A stretch of DNA of 64,000 nt from an uncultured Flavobacteriales bacterium (GCA_905479995.1 CAJQON010000013.1:1-64000), one strand, 5' to 3'; numbered from the stretch's first letter, positions 21,113 to 31,332 are shown. Numbers and translations are program-made. The notes: generated by a model from the sequence alone, not told the origin.

Positions 21113-22241
21113 CTTTTTGTTTTTTTGGTTTTTTAACCTTTTCTACCTTTTCCTTTTTCTCTTTTTTATGTTTCGGAGGTTTTGGTGCTGCTCCTTTTCT
21201 ATAATATTCTGACAGATTTGTTGTAATGGTAAAGTGATTAGATGACCCCGCTAAATGATATCGAGCACTCCCATAACTAATATGAAGTTTCTTTACTCTA
21301 AATCCAACTCCCCAACTAAAACCAGTTAAACCAGGTTTGTTGTCCAGGGCCAATTCTGATCTTCTTTTAAAGTTATAACCAAATCGTAGCATAAAACTTT
21401 TAGAAGGAACGAATTCAGCTCCTATTACCACATGTCTAAATGATTCACTAAAAATATTTGTGCCATTTCTTGCTTGTTTTTGCTCTTCGGTTAAAGTTGT
21501 GTTACTATTGGTTTCTAAAATAGAGTCATTGTATGATAAATTCCAATTTTGCAACTGAATTAAGTCTAAAGATATCCGCAAAGGAACATGAGCCAATCTT
21601 TTAGAAATTCCTGCTTGTATTTCAAACGGTATGGGTTCTCTATCCGCATTTTCATAGTAGGTAGTAAGTTGTGTACCCATATTTTTAACTACCATAGCAG
21701 CTGTAAATCCTTTATCAAAATTGGTGTAAGTAGCAGAAATATCTGCTGCAATACCAATGGAGTAATAATTGTAAAAGCTAGAGTAAATTGTCTTTAGATT
21801 GGCTCCTACAGAAAAGGTAGAATCTACTATTGATTTTCCCCATCCAAAAACCAAGGCATATTCTGAAGCTGAAAAAGTTCCAAATTCATTCCCTCCTTCA
21901 TCCGTTTCTAAAAACTCGCCATAGCTAATGTATTTTATTCCTGCCGAAAAAGTTCCAAACTTCTTATAATCTCTTATATAAGAAAAATACCCCTGATTGA
22001 CATCTGAGAAATAGTTTAAATAAGACAGGGTTAACATGCCCGACATTTGGGAATTTAGTACCGATGGATTAGCCAATGCAAAAGTTGGATCATTATCGCT
22101 CACGGCAATAACATTACCGCCCAATGCTCCCACTCTAGCTGAAACCGGAACATTTAAAAACTCATAAGTATTGCTTCCTCCAATTTGAGAAAAAACAGCA
22201 AAAGAGCTCAATAATAAAGTAACTAAAACTGAATGTTTCAT
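21105..22241 (-). CDS. porQ: Type IX secretion system protein PorQ
   Basis: GGSNTYEFLNVPVSARVGALGGNVIAVSDNDPTFALANPSVL...; beta-barrel-like; adjacent to cmk as in many Bacteroidota. Confidence 0.88.
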   Translation of the reverse strand: MKHSVLVTLLLSSFAVFSQIGGSNTYEFLNVPVSARVGALGGNVIAVSDNDPTFALANPSVLNSQMSGMLTLSYLNYFSDVNQGYFSYIRDYKKFGTFSAGIKYISYGEFLETDEGGNEFGTFSASEYALVFGWGKSIVDSTFSVGANLKTIYSSFYNYYSIGIAADISATYTNFDKGFTAAMVVKNMGTQLTTYYENADREPIPFEIQAGISKRLAHVPLRISLDLIQLQNWNLSYNDSILETNSNTTLTEEQKQARNGTNIFSESFRHVVIGAEFVPSKSFMLRFGYNFKRRSELALDNKPGLTGFSWGVGFRVKKLHISYGSARYHLAGSSNHFTITTNLSEYYRKGAAPKPPKHKKEKKEKVEKVKKPKKQKGE

Positions 22242-22311
22242 TAGTGCTTTTCAATTATAAGCTAAAGTACGTATTAATTGATAATTTATTGTTCAGCTGT
22301 TTTTCTGAATG

Positions 22312-23478
22312 CTATATTTTTAATCCAACCAATAGAACATCATCCGTTTGCTCAATTTCTTGTCGCCAATTTTTAAGTGCATAATCTAAAAAACCACGTT
22401 GTTCAGCCCCATTTAATCCTTGTATTGATAATAATAATTCTTTCAGTTTTTTCTTGTTAAACTTTTTATTTTTTTCTCCTCCAAACTGATCGGCATATCC
22501 ATCAGAAAACATATAAAGTTGATCTCCACTTTTTAAGGATATTTTGGTAGTGCTAAAAGTCTTTTCTACACCATAAAAATATCCAATCGGGAATCGACTT
22601 CCTTTTAATTCTATCACTTCGCTATTTCTAACGATCCAAATTGGACGCATAGCTCCCGAAAAAGTAAGCATATTAGTGGCTAAGTCAATTACTGCCAAAG
22701 CAACATCCATTCCGTCACTCATCACATCATAACTGTCTTCTTTTTGTAAAAGGCTATTGATATCTGCATCTAAAGCTTCCAGTATTTTTTCAGGTTCCTC
22801 TATTCCACGTTTTACCACTACATCTTTTAAAGTTGCATTTCCTACTACTGACATTAATGCCCCAGGAACTCCATGACCAGTACAATCTGCTGCAACTATA
22901 ATTAGTTTGTTTTCGGTTTTGTGGTACCAATAAAAATCACCACTTACCACATCTTTTGGCAAATACAACACAAAAGCATCTGTCAATAAATTGGTTAACT
23001 TATTGATGTCTGGCAAAATAGCATCTTGTATTTTTTTTGCATATTGAATACTATCAATAATGTCTTCATTTTGCTGTTGCAAGTTTTTGTTTTTATCCTC
23101 TAATTGTTTTTCAGCATATTTACGTTTAGTAATATCTGCCCCTATACTAATAACAGAGTCATCAGGTCCAATTGACATGCTCCATAAGATCCATTTTTCT
23201 ATTCCGTCTGCTGTTTTTAATTGACGCTCGTAAGACACTTCTTTTAAACCAAAACCATTAGCCGTTTGAAATTGGGTTTGTATGTAATCGATAAACTTCG
23301 TGTGTTCATCATCACCACTTCTAGTGTTGTTCCACCATCCATCACCCAATAATTCTTCAGGCTCATAGCCTAGCATTTGTTTGGCCGATGGGCTTACATA
23401 TTCTACTGATCCTTGAGGATTTGAAACTACGATTAAGTTGTTTAATCGTTCTATAATTGTATTAAAAACCTTTTCCAT
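22312..23478 (-). CDS. PAS-domain SpoIIE/PP2C-type phosphatase signalling protein
   Basis: PAS (GSVEYVSPSAKQMLGYEPEELLG), linker IIDSIQYAKKIQDAILP, PP2C-like VSGDFYWYHK...AADCTGHGVPGALMS...FSDGYADQFGG. Confidence 0.9.
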   Translation of the reverse strand: MEKVFNTIIERLNNLIVVSNPQGSVEYVSPSAKQMLGYEPEELLGDGWWNNTRSGDDEHTKFIDYIQTQFQTANGFGLKEVSYERQLKTADGIEKWILWSMSIGPDDSVISIGADITKRKYAEKQLEDKNKNLQQQNEDIIDSIQYAKKIQDAILPDINKLTNLLTDAFVLYLPKDVVSGDFYWYHKTENKLIIVAADCTGHGVPGALMSVVGNATLKDVVVKRGIEEPEKILEALDADINSLLQKEDSYDVMSDGMDVALAVIDLATNMLTFSGAMRPIWIVRNSEVIELKGSRFPIGYFYGVEKTFSTTKISLKSGDQLYMFSDGYADQFGGEKNKKFNKKKLKELLLSIQGLNGAEQRGFLDYALKNWRQEIEQTDDVLLVGLKI

Positions 23479-23729
23479 TTTTAGAGGTTTGATGCGCTTT
23501 TCAGCGTGTGTTTTCGAGAAAGTAAATTGATTTTGATTTGTTGAGATGTATAAATCTCAGGTACTTATTTCTTTAAATAAAGATAACAAGGCTTCCTTTT
23601 AGACATATGCAGAAGCATATTGCTAAAAATAAAAATGGTGGTATATGTAATTATTGTAATCACTCTTTTTAATAATATTGAGACAAAGGTATAAATAAAT
23701 CAAGTTGAAATACTCAACTTGAAAAAAAA

Positions 23730-25922
23730 TTAAACTTTTATTCCAATTACTACAACATCATCTATTTGCTCTAAAGCCCCTCTCCAATCTTCAAATTGAG
23801 TCAATAATGTTTCTTTTTGATCGACTAATAAGCAAGCCTGGTTATCTAACAATAGATGTTTAAAAGGTTTGTATTTAAACTTTTTCCCTTTTTCGCCACC
23901 AAACTGATCAGCAAATCCATCAGAAAAAGTATAAATAATATCGTCTTTATGCAATGGTATTATAACCGAAGTAAACGACTCTAGATTTTCGGCATATAAC
24001 CCAACTGGCATTTTATTGGCTCTATACTCTACAATTGCTCTAGTTTGATCTTCGTTAACAGTTGTTTTAGAATCTTCCATTTGTTCATCAGAAATATGTT
24101 TAAAATCTCTTAACAACCATAAAGGATTATTTGCTCCAGAATATTCTAATATGTTTTTGTTTTTATCCCAAATACAAATGGCTAAATCCATTCCATCTTT
24201 TTGTTGGGTATCTACATTTTTTTGTTCTAATGCTTTTATAATTTTCTCCCGCAGCTGATTTAATATTTCAGCGGTATTGGTCAAGCCACTTTCTACTATA
24301 ATTTCGTTTAAAAATCCTATACCCAGCATACTCATAAATGCTCCTGGAACACCATGACCAGTACAATCGGCAGCTACCCATATACTTAGGTTTTGTTGCT
24401 TATTGTGATAGGCCCAGAAAAAATCTCCACTTACTACATCTTTGGGTTTAAAAAGTACAAAATGATCTTTACTAATTTTATCCCATTCAGTATCTTCAGT
24501 CAGTAATGCTGACTGTATCCGTTTAGCGTAGTTTATACTATCCGTAATTTCTTGGTGCTGCTCTTCTAAAACATGATGTTGGTGCTCAATTTCAACCTTT
24601 TGGTTTTCCACTTCTTCTTTCTGCGCTCTAATTAAAACGTTGTCTCTCTTTTTACGTTGAAAGTTTAAAAACAACACTGCCATAAACAACAATACAATAG
24701 CTAAACCACCATACAATAGATACTTCTGATTTCTTTCATTTTCTATTTCTTCAGTTTGCAGGGCTTTTTCAAATTCAAGATTTTCGTTTTCTAAGATAAT
24801 TTTCTCATTTTGGTATTTGGCTTCTAATTCTCCAATTTGTTTTAGTTTCTTTTCGTTAAACAGTGAATCATTTAATATTATATATAAATCTTTATACTCA
24901 TAAGCTTTTTTATAATCTCCATTGTTTTTATAGGCATTTGCCAAAGATTCATAAATTCTCTTGGTATTATTAAAACTATTTGCAGATACAGATACATCTA
25001 AGCCTTTATGCAAGTATTCCAATGTTTTAATATCATCTTCATATCCATTTGAATATACAGCAGCTATATTAAGGTATAAATTACTTAGTCTCCCCTTGTC
25101 CCCAACTTCTTTAATAATTGTTATTGCTCTATTGTAATGCGCTAAAGCTTTCTCATTCTCTCCTTTTGCCAAATGCAATTTTGCAATGTTCCCTAATATA
25201 TTTGATTGTCCTATTTTATGGTCCATTTCCATATAGACCTCTAGTGTTTTGTTAAAATATAGCATGGTAGTATCTGGCAATCCTTTATAAAAGTATACGA
25301 TACCCAAATTCATAAAAGCCGTAGCTACTGCTGTTTGATCTCCCTCCTTTTGGTATTGATCTTTGGCTAAAAGGTAATACTCTTCGGCTTTGTCAAAATT
25401 TTCTTGGCTGACATAAATATTACCTAAGGTGTTGTAATTCCCACCAATTCCTTTAGCATCATTAACTGTTTCATAGGCTTCAACCGATTTTAACACTAAT
25501 CTAATTGCCTCGTCATAATCTCCTTCATCATCAGCAATAATAGCCAAGTTGTTATAAGAAGAAGCAATACCGCTATAATTCTTAATCCGTTTGTCAATTG
25601 TAAGAGATAACTGGTGACTTTCTTTAGCCAATTCTATTTCACCTCTATCGCGATAAGCAACACCAAGGTTACTACTTGCAGAAGAAATTCCTTTGGAATA
25701 ATTAATTTCTTTGGAGAGCTTTATGGCTTTCAAACCAAATTCAATGGCTTTAGGAGCATCCATAGGTCGATACAACCAACACAGCTTTGTTAAAGCTTGA
25801 ACTTTTATGGTATCAATTTGTGTGGTGTTAAGCAAATTTTCTACACTATCAATTTTTTCATTTTGGGCAGAAATGTTGTTCGCAATAAAAACAACGAATA
25901 ATAGTGCAACAAGTTTTTTCAT
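23730..25922 (-). CDS. TPR-repeat, single-TM, SpoIIE/PP2C-type phosphatase signalling protein
   Basis: Multiple TPRs (NYNTLGNIYVSQENFDKAEEYYL), TM KYLLYGGLAIVLLFMAVLFL, ITDSINYAKRIQSALL, ADCTGHGVPGAFMSML, FSDGFADQFGG. Confidence 0.92.
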   Translation of the reverse strand: MKKLVALLFVVFIANNISAQNEKIDSVENLLNTTQIDTIKVQALTKLCWLYRPMDAPKAIEFGLKAIKLSKEINYSKGISSASSNLGVAYRDRGEIELAKESHQLSLTIDKRIKNYSGIASSYNNLAIIADDEGDYDEAIRLVLKSVEAYETVNDAKGIGGNYNTLGNIYVSQENFDKAEEYYLLAKDQYQKEGDQTAVATAFMNLGIVYFYKGLPDTTMLYFNKTLEVYMEMDHKIGQSNILGNIAKLHLAKGENEKALAHYNRAITIIKEVGDKGRLSNLYLNIAAVYSNGYEDDIKTLEYLHKGLDVSVSANSFNNTKRIYESLANAYKNNGDYKKAYEYKDLYIILNDSLFNEKKLKQIGELEAKYQNEKIILENENLEFEKALQTEEIENERNQKYLLYGGLAIVLLFMAVLFLNFQRKKRDNVLIRAQKEEVENQKVEIEHQHHVLEEQHQEITDSINYAKRIQSALLTEDTEWDKISKDHFVLFKPKDVVSGDFFWAYHNKQQNLSIWVAADCTGHGVPGAFMSMLGIGFLNEIIVESGLTNTAEILNQLREKIIKALEQKNVDTQQKDGMDLAICIWDKNKNILEYSGANNPLWLLRDFKHISDEQMEDSKTTVNEDQTRAIVEYRANKMPVGLYAENLESFTSVIIPLHKDDIIYTFSDGFADQFGGEKGKKFKYKPFKHLLLDNQACLLVDQKETLLTQFEDWRGALEQIDDVVVIGIKV

Positions 25923-25950
25923 AAGAGATAGCTTTTACAATCTCCCTAAG

Positions 25951-28377
25951 TTAGTAAATTTTAGGAAATTGATCTTCGTCAACTTCATTCATTATGTCGT
26001 AAACTGCATCAAAAATATCTTCTATACTTGGTTTAGAAAAATAATCACCATCTGTTCCATATGCAGGGCGGTGTTCTTTTGATGTTAAGGTTACTGGTTC
26101 AGAATCTAAATGGAAATAACCTTTTTGTTCCACTAATATTTTATCTAAAATAAACGCTGCTGCGCCACCAGGAACATCTTCATCAACTACCAACAAACGA
26201 TTGGTTTTTTCTAATGATTTAGTAATGTCTTGGTTCAAGTCAAAAGGCAATAAAGTTCTAACATCAATTAGTTCTGCACTAATACCAACTTCTTGCAATT
26301 GTTTAACTGCTTGTGCTGCTAGATTGCATGTCGATCCGTAAGAAACTATAGTAATATCCTCACCTTCCGAAAGTGTTTCTACAACGCCTAATGGCACTGT
26401 AAATTGGCCTAAATTATTTGGCATTTTTTCTTTAGATCTGTATCCATTCAATGGTTCTATAACTATAGCTGGATCATCTCCTTTTAATAGCGTATTGTAA
26501 AACCCTGCAGCTTGCGTTAAGTTACGCGGTACACAAACGTGCATTCCACGAACTGCATTAATTATCATACCCATTGGTGAACCTGAATGCCATATTCCTT
26601 CTAAACGATGACCTCTAGTACGAATGATTAATGGTGCCTTTTGTCCTCCTCTAGTTCTATATTGAAGTGTACAAAGATCATCACTAATAATTTGGATGGC
26701 ATAGAGTAAATAGTCTAAATATTGAATTTCTGCAATTGGTCTTAATCCTCTTAAAGCCATTCCTATTCCTTGACCAATAATGGTGTTTTCTCTAATTCCT
26801 GTATCGCTTACTCTAATTTCACCATACTTTTCTTGTAAATTCTCTAAGCCTTGGTTTACTCCACCAATTTTTCCGGCATCTTCACCAAATATTAATGTTT
26901 CAGGATATTTTTCTAGAATTTTATCGAAGTTGTTTCTTAAGATCACTCTTCCATCTTCCATTTTATCACTCAAGTCAGCTTCAACTTGCTCTACTTTTAA
27001 TGGCGATGTTGCAAATTCTGACAATAACGTAGAACTATATCTTTCAAAGTTGTCATTTTTGGCTTTTTCCAACCAAGTTATCAATGGTGTTTTTGCAGGT
27101 AAAGTTTCTAATCGAGTAGTTCTCAATGCTTTTTTTGCTGCAGATATAATGTCTTTTCTAATTGGTTCTGGATTTCCTTTCAATCCATCAACTAAAGGCG
27201 TTATAAATGATCCATTAGAACTTGCTATTGCAATTTGCTCTATTAAACCAGCAACTTCGTCTCTTTCTGCTTTAATTGGATTTAAGTAAGCATCCCAAGC
27301 TGCTCTTTTACCAGCACTTACTTCTTTTTTACTTTCTTTTTCTAATACCTCTAACTCTTCGGCTGTAGCCAATTTATTGGTAATTATCCATTCTCTAAAT
27401 TTTTTAACACAGCAGTATTCTGCTTCCCATTCTAATCTTTCTTTAGACTTGTATCTTTCATGAGAACCTGAAGTTGAATGCCCTTGCGGCTGCGTTACTT
27501 CTTCTACATGCACCAATACTGGGCAATGTTCTTCTCTCGCAATTTTAACTGCTTTTTCGTAAGTAGCTACTAATGCAGGATAATCCCATCCTTTTACTTT
27601 AAATATTTCGTAACCGGTATTGTCTTTATCTCGTTGGTATCCTTTTAATATTTCAGAAATACTCTCTTTTGTTGTTTGGTATTTTTTGGCTACAGATATT
27701 CCATGACCGTCATCCCAAACAGACATTACTGCAGGAACTTGTAATACTCCAATTGCGTTAATAGCTTCCCAAAATGGCCCTTCTGATGTACTTGCATCTC
27801 CAATTGTTCCAAAAACAACTTCATTTCCTTTGTTAGAAAATTGCGTAAAATTGGTCAAGTCTTTATTGTTTCGGTAAACTTTTGATGCTTGTGCTAAACC
27901 AACCAATCGAGACATTTGCCCAGCCGTTGGAGAAATATCTGATGAAGAGTTTTTCATTTTGGTTAAATCTTTCCAACTCCCATCTTCATTTAAACTTCTT
28001 GTACCAAAATGGCCATTCATTGATCTTCCTGCCGAAGATGGCTCTGCCTCAACATCTGTATGCGCATACAATTGAGCAAAAAACTGTTGTATAGTTAATT
28101 GTCCAATCGCCATCATTAAGGTTTGATCTCTATAATATCCTGATCTAAAATCTCCGTTATTAAACTGTTTTGCTAATGCAATTTGAGGCAATTCTTTACC
28201 GTCTCCAAATATTCCAAACTTAGCTTTTCCAGTCAACACCTCTCTCCTACCTAAGTAAGAGGTTTCTCTACTTTTATAAACTAAACTGTAATCGTTTAAA
28301 ACCGATTGTTTAAACTCGTCTTTAGAAAGCTTGCCTGATGTTGATTGTTCTGCAGTTGTACTACTCATTCCCGTCAA
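25951..28377 (-). CDS. Alpha-ketoacid dehydrogenase E1, fused alpha and beta subunits (branched-chain/pyruvate type)
   Basis: N-terminal E1-alpha (FGTIGDASTSEGPFWEAINAIGVLQVPAVMSVWDDGHGISV), C-terminal E1-beta (FGEDAGKIGGVNQGLENLQEKYGEIRVSDTGIRENTIIGQGIGMALRGLRPIAEIQYLDY). Confidence 0.93.
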   Translation of the reverse strand: MTGMSSTTAEQSTSGKLSKDEFKQSVLNDYSLVYKSRETSYLGRREVLTGKAKFGIFGDGKELPQIALAKQFNNGDFRSGYYRDQTLMMAIGQLTIQQFFAQLYAHTDVEAEPSSAGRSMNGHFGTRSLNEDGSWKDLTKMKNSSSDISPTAGQMSRLVGLAQASKVYRNNKDLTNFTQFSNKGNEVVFGTIGDASTSEGPFWEAINAIGVLQVPAVMSVWDDGHGISVAKKYQTTKESISEILKGYQRDKDNTGYEIFKVKGWDYPALVATYEKAVKIAREEHCPVLVHVEEVTQPQGHSTSGSHERYKSKERLEWEAEYCCVKKFREWIITNKLATAEELEVLEKESKKEVSAGKRAAWDAYLNPIKAERDEVAGLIEQIAIASSNGSFITPLVDGLKGNPEPIRKDIISAAKKALRTTRLETLPAKTPLITWLEKAKNDNFERYSSTLLSEFATSPLKVEQVEADLSDKMEDGRVILRNNFDKILEKYPETLIFGEDAGKIGGVNQGLENLQEKYGEIRVSDTGIRENTIIGQGIGMALRGLRPIAEIQYLDYLLYAIQIISDDLCTLQYRTRGGQKAPLIIRTRGHRLEGIWHSGSPMGMIINAVRGMHVCVPRNLTQAAGFYNTLLKGDDPAIVIEPLNGYRSKEKMPNNLGQFTVPLGVVETLSEGEDITIVSYGSTCNLAAQAVKQLQEVGISAELIDVRTLLPFDLNQDITKSLEKTNRLLVVDEDVPGGAAAFILDKILVEQKGYFHLDSEPVTLTSKEHRPAYGTDGDYFSKPSIEDIFDAVYDIMNEVDEDQFPKIY

Positions 28378-28522
28378 ATAATTTATTAGAATATATATAC
28401 CCTTTTGAGGTATTGCGAAGTTAAGAATTAAATTTATTTTTTGGAAGTGATATTTTTAAGAGGTCAAGTATCTCATTTACAAAAAGATAGCAATTAAATT
28501 TTTAATAAACTACTTCTTTAGC

Positions 28523-28530
28523 TATATTTG
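28523..28530 (+). promoter_or_regulatory. Candidate Bacteroidota -7 element (TATATTTG) upstream of the Thx-like gene
   Basis: Match to TAnnTTTG, 40 bp before the ATG. Confidence 0.4.
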
Positions 28531-28569
28531 TATGGAACAGAATGTCACTAAAAACGAGATAACACTATT

Positions 28570-28809
28570 ATGGGAAAAGGCGATAAAAAATCTAAAAAAG
28601 GAAAAATATCTATGGGCTCTTATGGAGTAAGTAGAAAGAAAAAGAAGGCTGTTGCAGTTTTAGCTCCAAAACCTAAAGCTAAAAAAGCTCCTGCTAAAGC
28701 AGCTGAAGAAAAGCCAGCGGTTAAAAAGCCTGCAGCGAAAAAAGCTCCTGCAGCCAAAAAGCCAGCTGCAAAGAAAGTTCCAGCTAAAAAAGCTGCTACT
28801 AAGAAATAA
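28570..28809 (+). CDS. 30S ribosomal protein Thx-like with Lys/Ala/Pro-rich histone-H1-like C-terminal extension
   Basis: MGKGDKKSKKGKISMGSYGVSRKKKK (Thx-like) followed by KAPAKAAEEKPAVKKPAAKKAPAAKK.... Confidence 0.8.
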   Translation: MGKGDKKSKKGKISMGSYGVSRKKKKAVAVLAPKPKAKKAPAKAAEEKPAVKKPAAKKAPAAKKPAAKKVPAKKAATKK

Positions 28810-28821
28810 GTGTTTTACACT

Positions 28822-28857
28822 AAAAAAACCTTCAACATATCTGTTGAAGGTTTTTTT
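28822..28857. terminator. Bidirectional Rho-independent terminator between convergent genes
   Basis: AAAAAAACCTTCAACATATCTGTTGAAGGTTTTTTT. Confidence 0.9.
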
Positions 28858-28890
28858 ATGGCTTATTATCACCTATTACTGTTATATGTA

Positions 28891-29475
28891 CTAATCTTTT
28901 TTGAGCTGATTTATAATAGAAACAACCTGAGGAATAACCAATTCATTTCCATCATTATTAATAATGTAATTAGAAAACGTTATTCTTTCTTCATCTGAAA
29001 GCTGATTGGCCATTCGAGCTAAAACTTTTGTTTCAGAAACTCCATCCCTTTCAATTACTCTTCTTACCCTTTCATTTTTAGGAGCTGAAACCGAAATAAT
29101 TTGATCCATTTCTTTAGCTGCTCCACTTTCTATTAAAATAGCCGCTTCTTTTATTAAAATTGGAGCCGAACTGTTTTGGTTAACCCATTCTTCAAAAGCA
29201 TCTTTTACTTTTGGGTGAACAATTTTATTAAGCTTATCTAACGCTTCTTTATCTGTAAATACAAGTGTTGCTAACTTTACCGAATCTAGTTTATTATTAA
29301 AATATACTGCTCCAAATTCTTTGGTAATGAGTTCTTTTACTTCGGTATTGTTATTGAGAATATGCTTGGCTTTAAGATCAGAATTAAACACAGGGATCCC
29401 CATTCCTACAAAAATTTGGGCAATGGTACTTTTACCACTTCCAATACCTCCTGTTAAACCAACTATAATAGGCAT
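28891..29475 (-). CDS. coaE: Dephospho-CoA kinase; start placed at the internal Met (MPIIVGLTGGIGSGKS)
   Basis: MPIIVGLTGGIGSGKSTIAQIF P-loop; the ORF track start at 29526 appears too early. Confidence 0.95.
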   Translation of the reverse strand: MPIIVGLTGGIGSGKSTIAQIFVGMGIPVFNSDLKAKHILNNNTEVKELITKEFGAVYFNNKLDSVKLATLVFTDKEALDKLNKIVHPKVKDAFEEWVNQNSSAPILIKEAAILIESGAAKEMDQIISVSAPKNERVRRVIERDGVSETKVLARMANQLSDEERITFSNYIINNDGNELVIPQVVSIINQLKKD

Positions 29476-29476
29476 A

Positions 29477-30475
29477 TTATTGCTTTTTGAGAATGTACTC
29501 CACTTTTGATGGATTGAGCGTAACACCCTGAATATAATCAGGGAATTGAACTAAATTAACTTTTAGTTTATGGTTAAAGCTATCATCAATATTAGAATAA
29601 TCAACCTCAATCTTAAAACGAGCACTAGCCAAATTGGCCATTTTACTTAATGGCAACTGAAACCTAACCTTTACTTCTTTTGGAATAGCTTTTAGTGAAA
29701 TAGAATCTGGAACATTTATAGCCTCAATTAGAACCATTTTTTCCGACTCTGTAAATTTCTCTACAGGAATATAAACGAGCACTTGATTGGGTTTAAAACT
29801 TAGTTTTAAGGTACTATATGCTTCATCAAAACCAACAGTTTCGGTAACTGTTTCCGACAAAGCTTCATACTTAATTTTAGTGGTATAAACCGCTGATAGT
29901 GTATCTAAAACAGAAGCCGGACCTGTTACAAATGTCAATACTGGCTTAACATCAACTGCTCCAAATTGCTGAAATTGCTTTTCAAAACTAATGTCCAAAT
30001 TGGGTATAATTTTTACTCGCTTTTCGCTTCTATTGTCCATTACAAATTGGATGGAATCTGGAAACATTGATTTAATTTCAATCTTATCTCCTAATTGATT
30101 GCTAATTGAGGACTCATAAAGAGATGAAGAAATAGTAGTTGTTACTTTTGCGTTTGCTCTTGAAACATTATTTATTGTTCCTAAATCGATATTAATTGTT
30201 GGTTCTGTAAGGTTTAGTTTATACGCCAATAAATCAAACCCTAAACCTTTTACTTTTAAAGCAAATTTTTGCGGCAGTTCGTTTAATACAATTTTACCTT
30301 CAGGCTGATTTTCGTAATTAACTTTACAAGCTATCTCAGAAGTATAGTTATTACCCAATGAATTTAACAACCAAAATAAGGTAGATAAAAACAAACAGAA
30401 TAGAAACACATAAAGCTTCCCACTAGAGGAAGCTTTATGTAAAATATCACTTAATTTATTAGGTGTCTTGGTCAA
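29477..30475 (-). CDS. YbbR/CdaR-like domain membrane-anchored protein
   Basis: N-terminal TM YVFLFCLFLSTLFWLLNSLG; repeated YbbR-like domains; coaE-ybbR-yajC context. Confidence 0.8.
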   Translation of the reverse strand: MTKTPNKLSDILHKASSSGKLYVFLFCLFLSTLFWLLNSLGNNYTSEIACKVNYENQPEGKIVLNELPQKFALKVKGLGFDLLAYKLNLTEPTINIDLGTINNVSRANAKVTTTISSSLYESSISNQLGDKIEIKSMFPDSIQFVMDNRSEKRVKIIPNLDISFEKQFQQFGAVDVKPVLTFVTGPASVLDTLSAVYTTKIKYEALSETVTETVGFDEAYSTLKLSFKPNQVLVYIPVEKFTESEKMVLIEAINVPDSISLKAIPKEVKVRFQLPLSKMANLASARFKIEVDYSNIDDSFNHKLKVNLVQFPDYIQGVTLNPSKVEYILKKQ

Positions 30476-30484
30476 AACACTATA

Positions 30485-30814
30485 TTATTTTTTTTCAAAT
30501 TCTTCTGCTGAAAATTCTTTCGAAATAGCAGATTTTTCAATCTTTAATCGGTTACCACCTTCTATTTCAATGATTACAACATTTTCTTTTACCTCAACAA
30601 TTTTACCATGAATACCACCAATGGTAACAATCTTACTTCCTTTGTCTAAGGCCTCTCTAAATTTCTTTTGTTCTTTTTGCTTTTTCATCTGAGGTCTTAT
30701 CATAAATAGATAAAATATCAGAAAAATAGCTCCAAACATAATAATTGTTTGCATTCCTCCACCTTCTTCTCCAGCTTCTGGCTGTGTCATTAAAAATATC
30801 CCTAATCCTTTCAT
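30485..30814 (-). CDS. yajC: Preprotein translocase subunit YajC (start may be the downstream Met, MTQPEAGEEGG)
   Basis: IIMFGAIFLIFYLFMIRPQMKKQKEQKKFREALDKGSKIVTIGGIHGKIVEV. Confidence 0.95.
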   Translation of the reverse strand: MKGLGIFLMTQPEAGEEGGGMQTIIMFGAIFLIFYLFMIRPQMKKQKEQKKFREALDKGSKIVTIGGIHGKIVEVKENVVIIEIEGGNRLKIEKSAISKEFSAEEFEKK

Positions 30815-30831
30815 TTTTACTTTTTTATAAA

Positions 30832-31293
30832 TTATTTTTCTGGAGCTAAAACTTCTCCTTTTAATGCAATTACTTTTGTATTTGGAATGGTGTTGGCTAC
30901 TAAGGTAACCGTTTTATTTTGTGCTCCAAATTTACCATCCGAGTTAAAAGTCACATCAATTACACCTTCTTCACCTGGTTTAATTGGTTCTTCTGGCCAT
31001 TTAGGTACAGTACAACCACAGCTTCCTTGAGCAGATGAGATAATTAAGTCTGCTTGGCCTACATTTTTAAATCTAAATGAAGTAGAAATTACTTCTCCTT
31101 GAGTAATGGTTCCAAACTCTACCACTTCTTCTACAAATTCAAAGTGAGGAACTTTAGCTTCAGCATCATTATTTTCAGCAGCTGTACTAGGGTTATCTAT
31201 TAAATCAACGCTTAATTGCTCTTCTGTTGCTGGTTCTCCACAAGAAATTAAAACGAAGCAAATTGCTAAAGTTAAGAGTGTATTTTTCATCAT
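30832..31293 (-). CDS. DUF1573 domain lipoprotein
   Basis: FEFVEEVVEFGTITQGEVISTSFRFKNVGQADLIISSAQGSCGCTVPKWPEEPIKPGEEG. Confidence 0.88.
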   Translation of the reverse strand: MMKNTLLTLAICFVLISCGEPATEEQLSVDLIDNPSTAAENNDAEAKVPHFEFVEEVVEFGTITQGEVISTSFRFKNVGQADLIISSAQGSCGCTVPKWPEEPIKPGEEGVIDVTFNSDGKFGAQNKTVTLVANTIPNTKVIALKGEVLAPEK

Positions 31294-31332
31294 GTTCCTA
31301 TTTTTTCGAATGCAAATATAGCCAAAAGGAGC

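Noticed and set aside
30412-30436. AAAGCTTCC-cactaga-GGAAGCTTT hairpin near the start of the ybbR-like gene
   Set aside because: Lies within the coding sequence with no T tract; likely coincidental.
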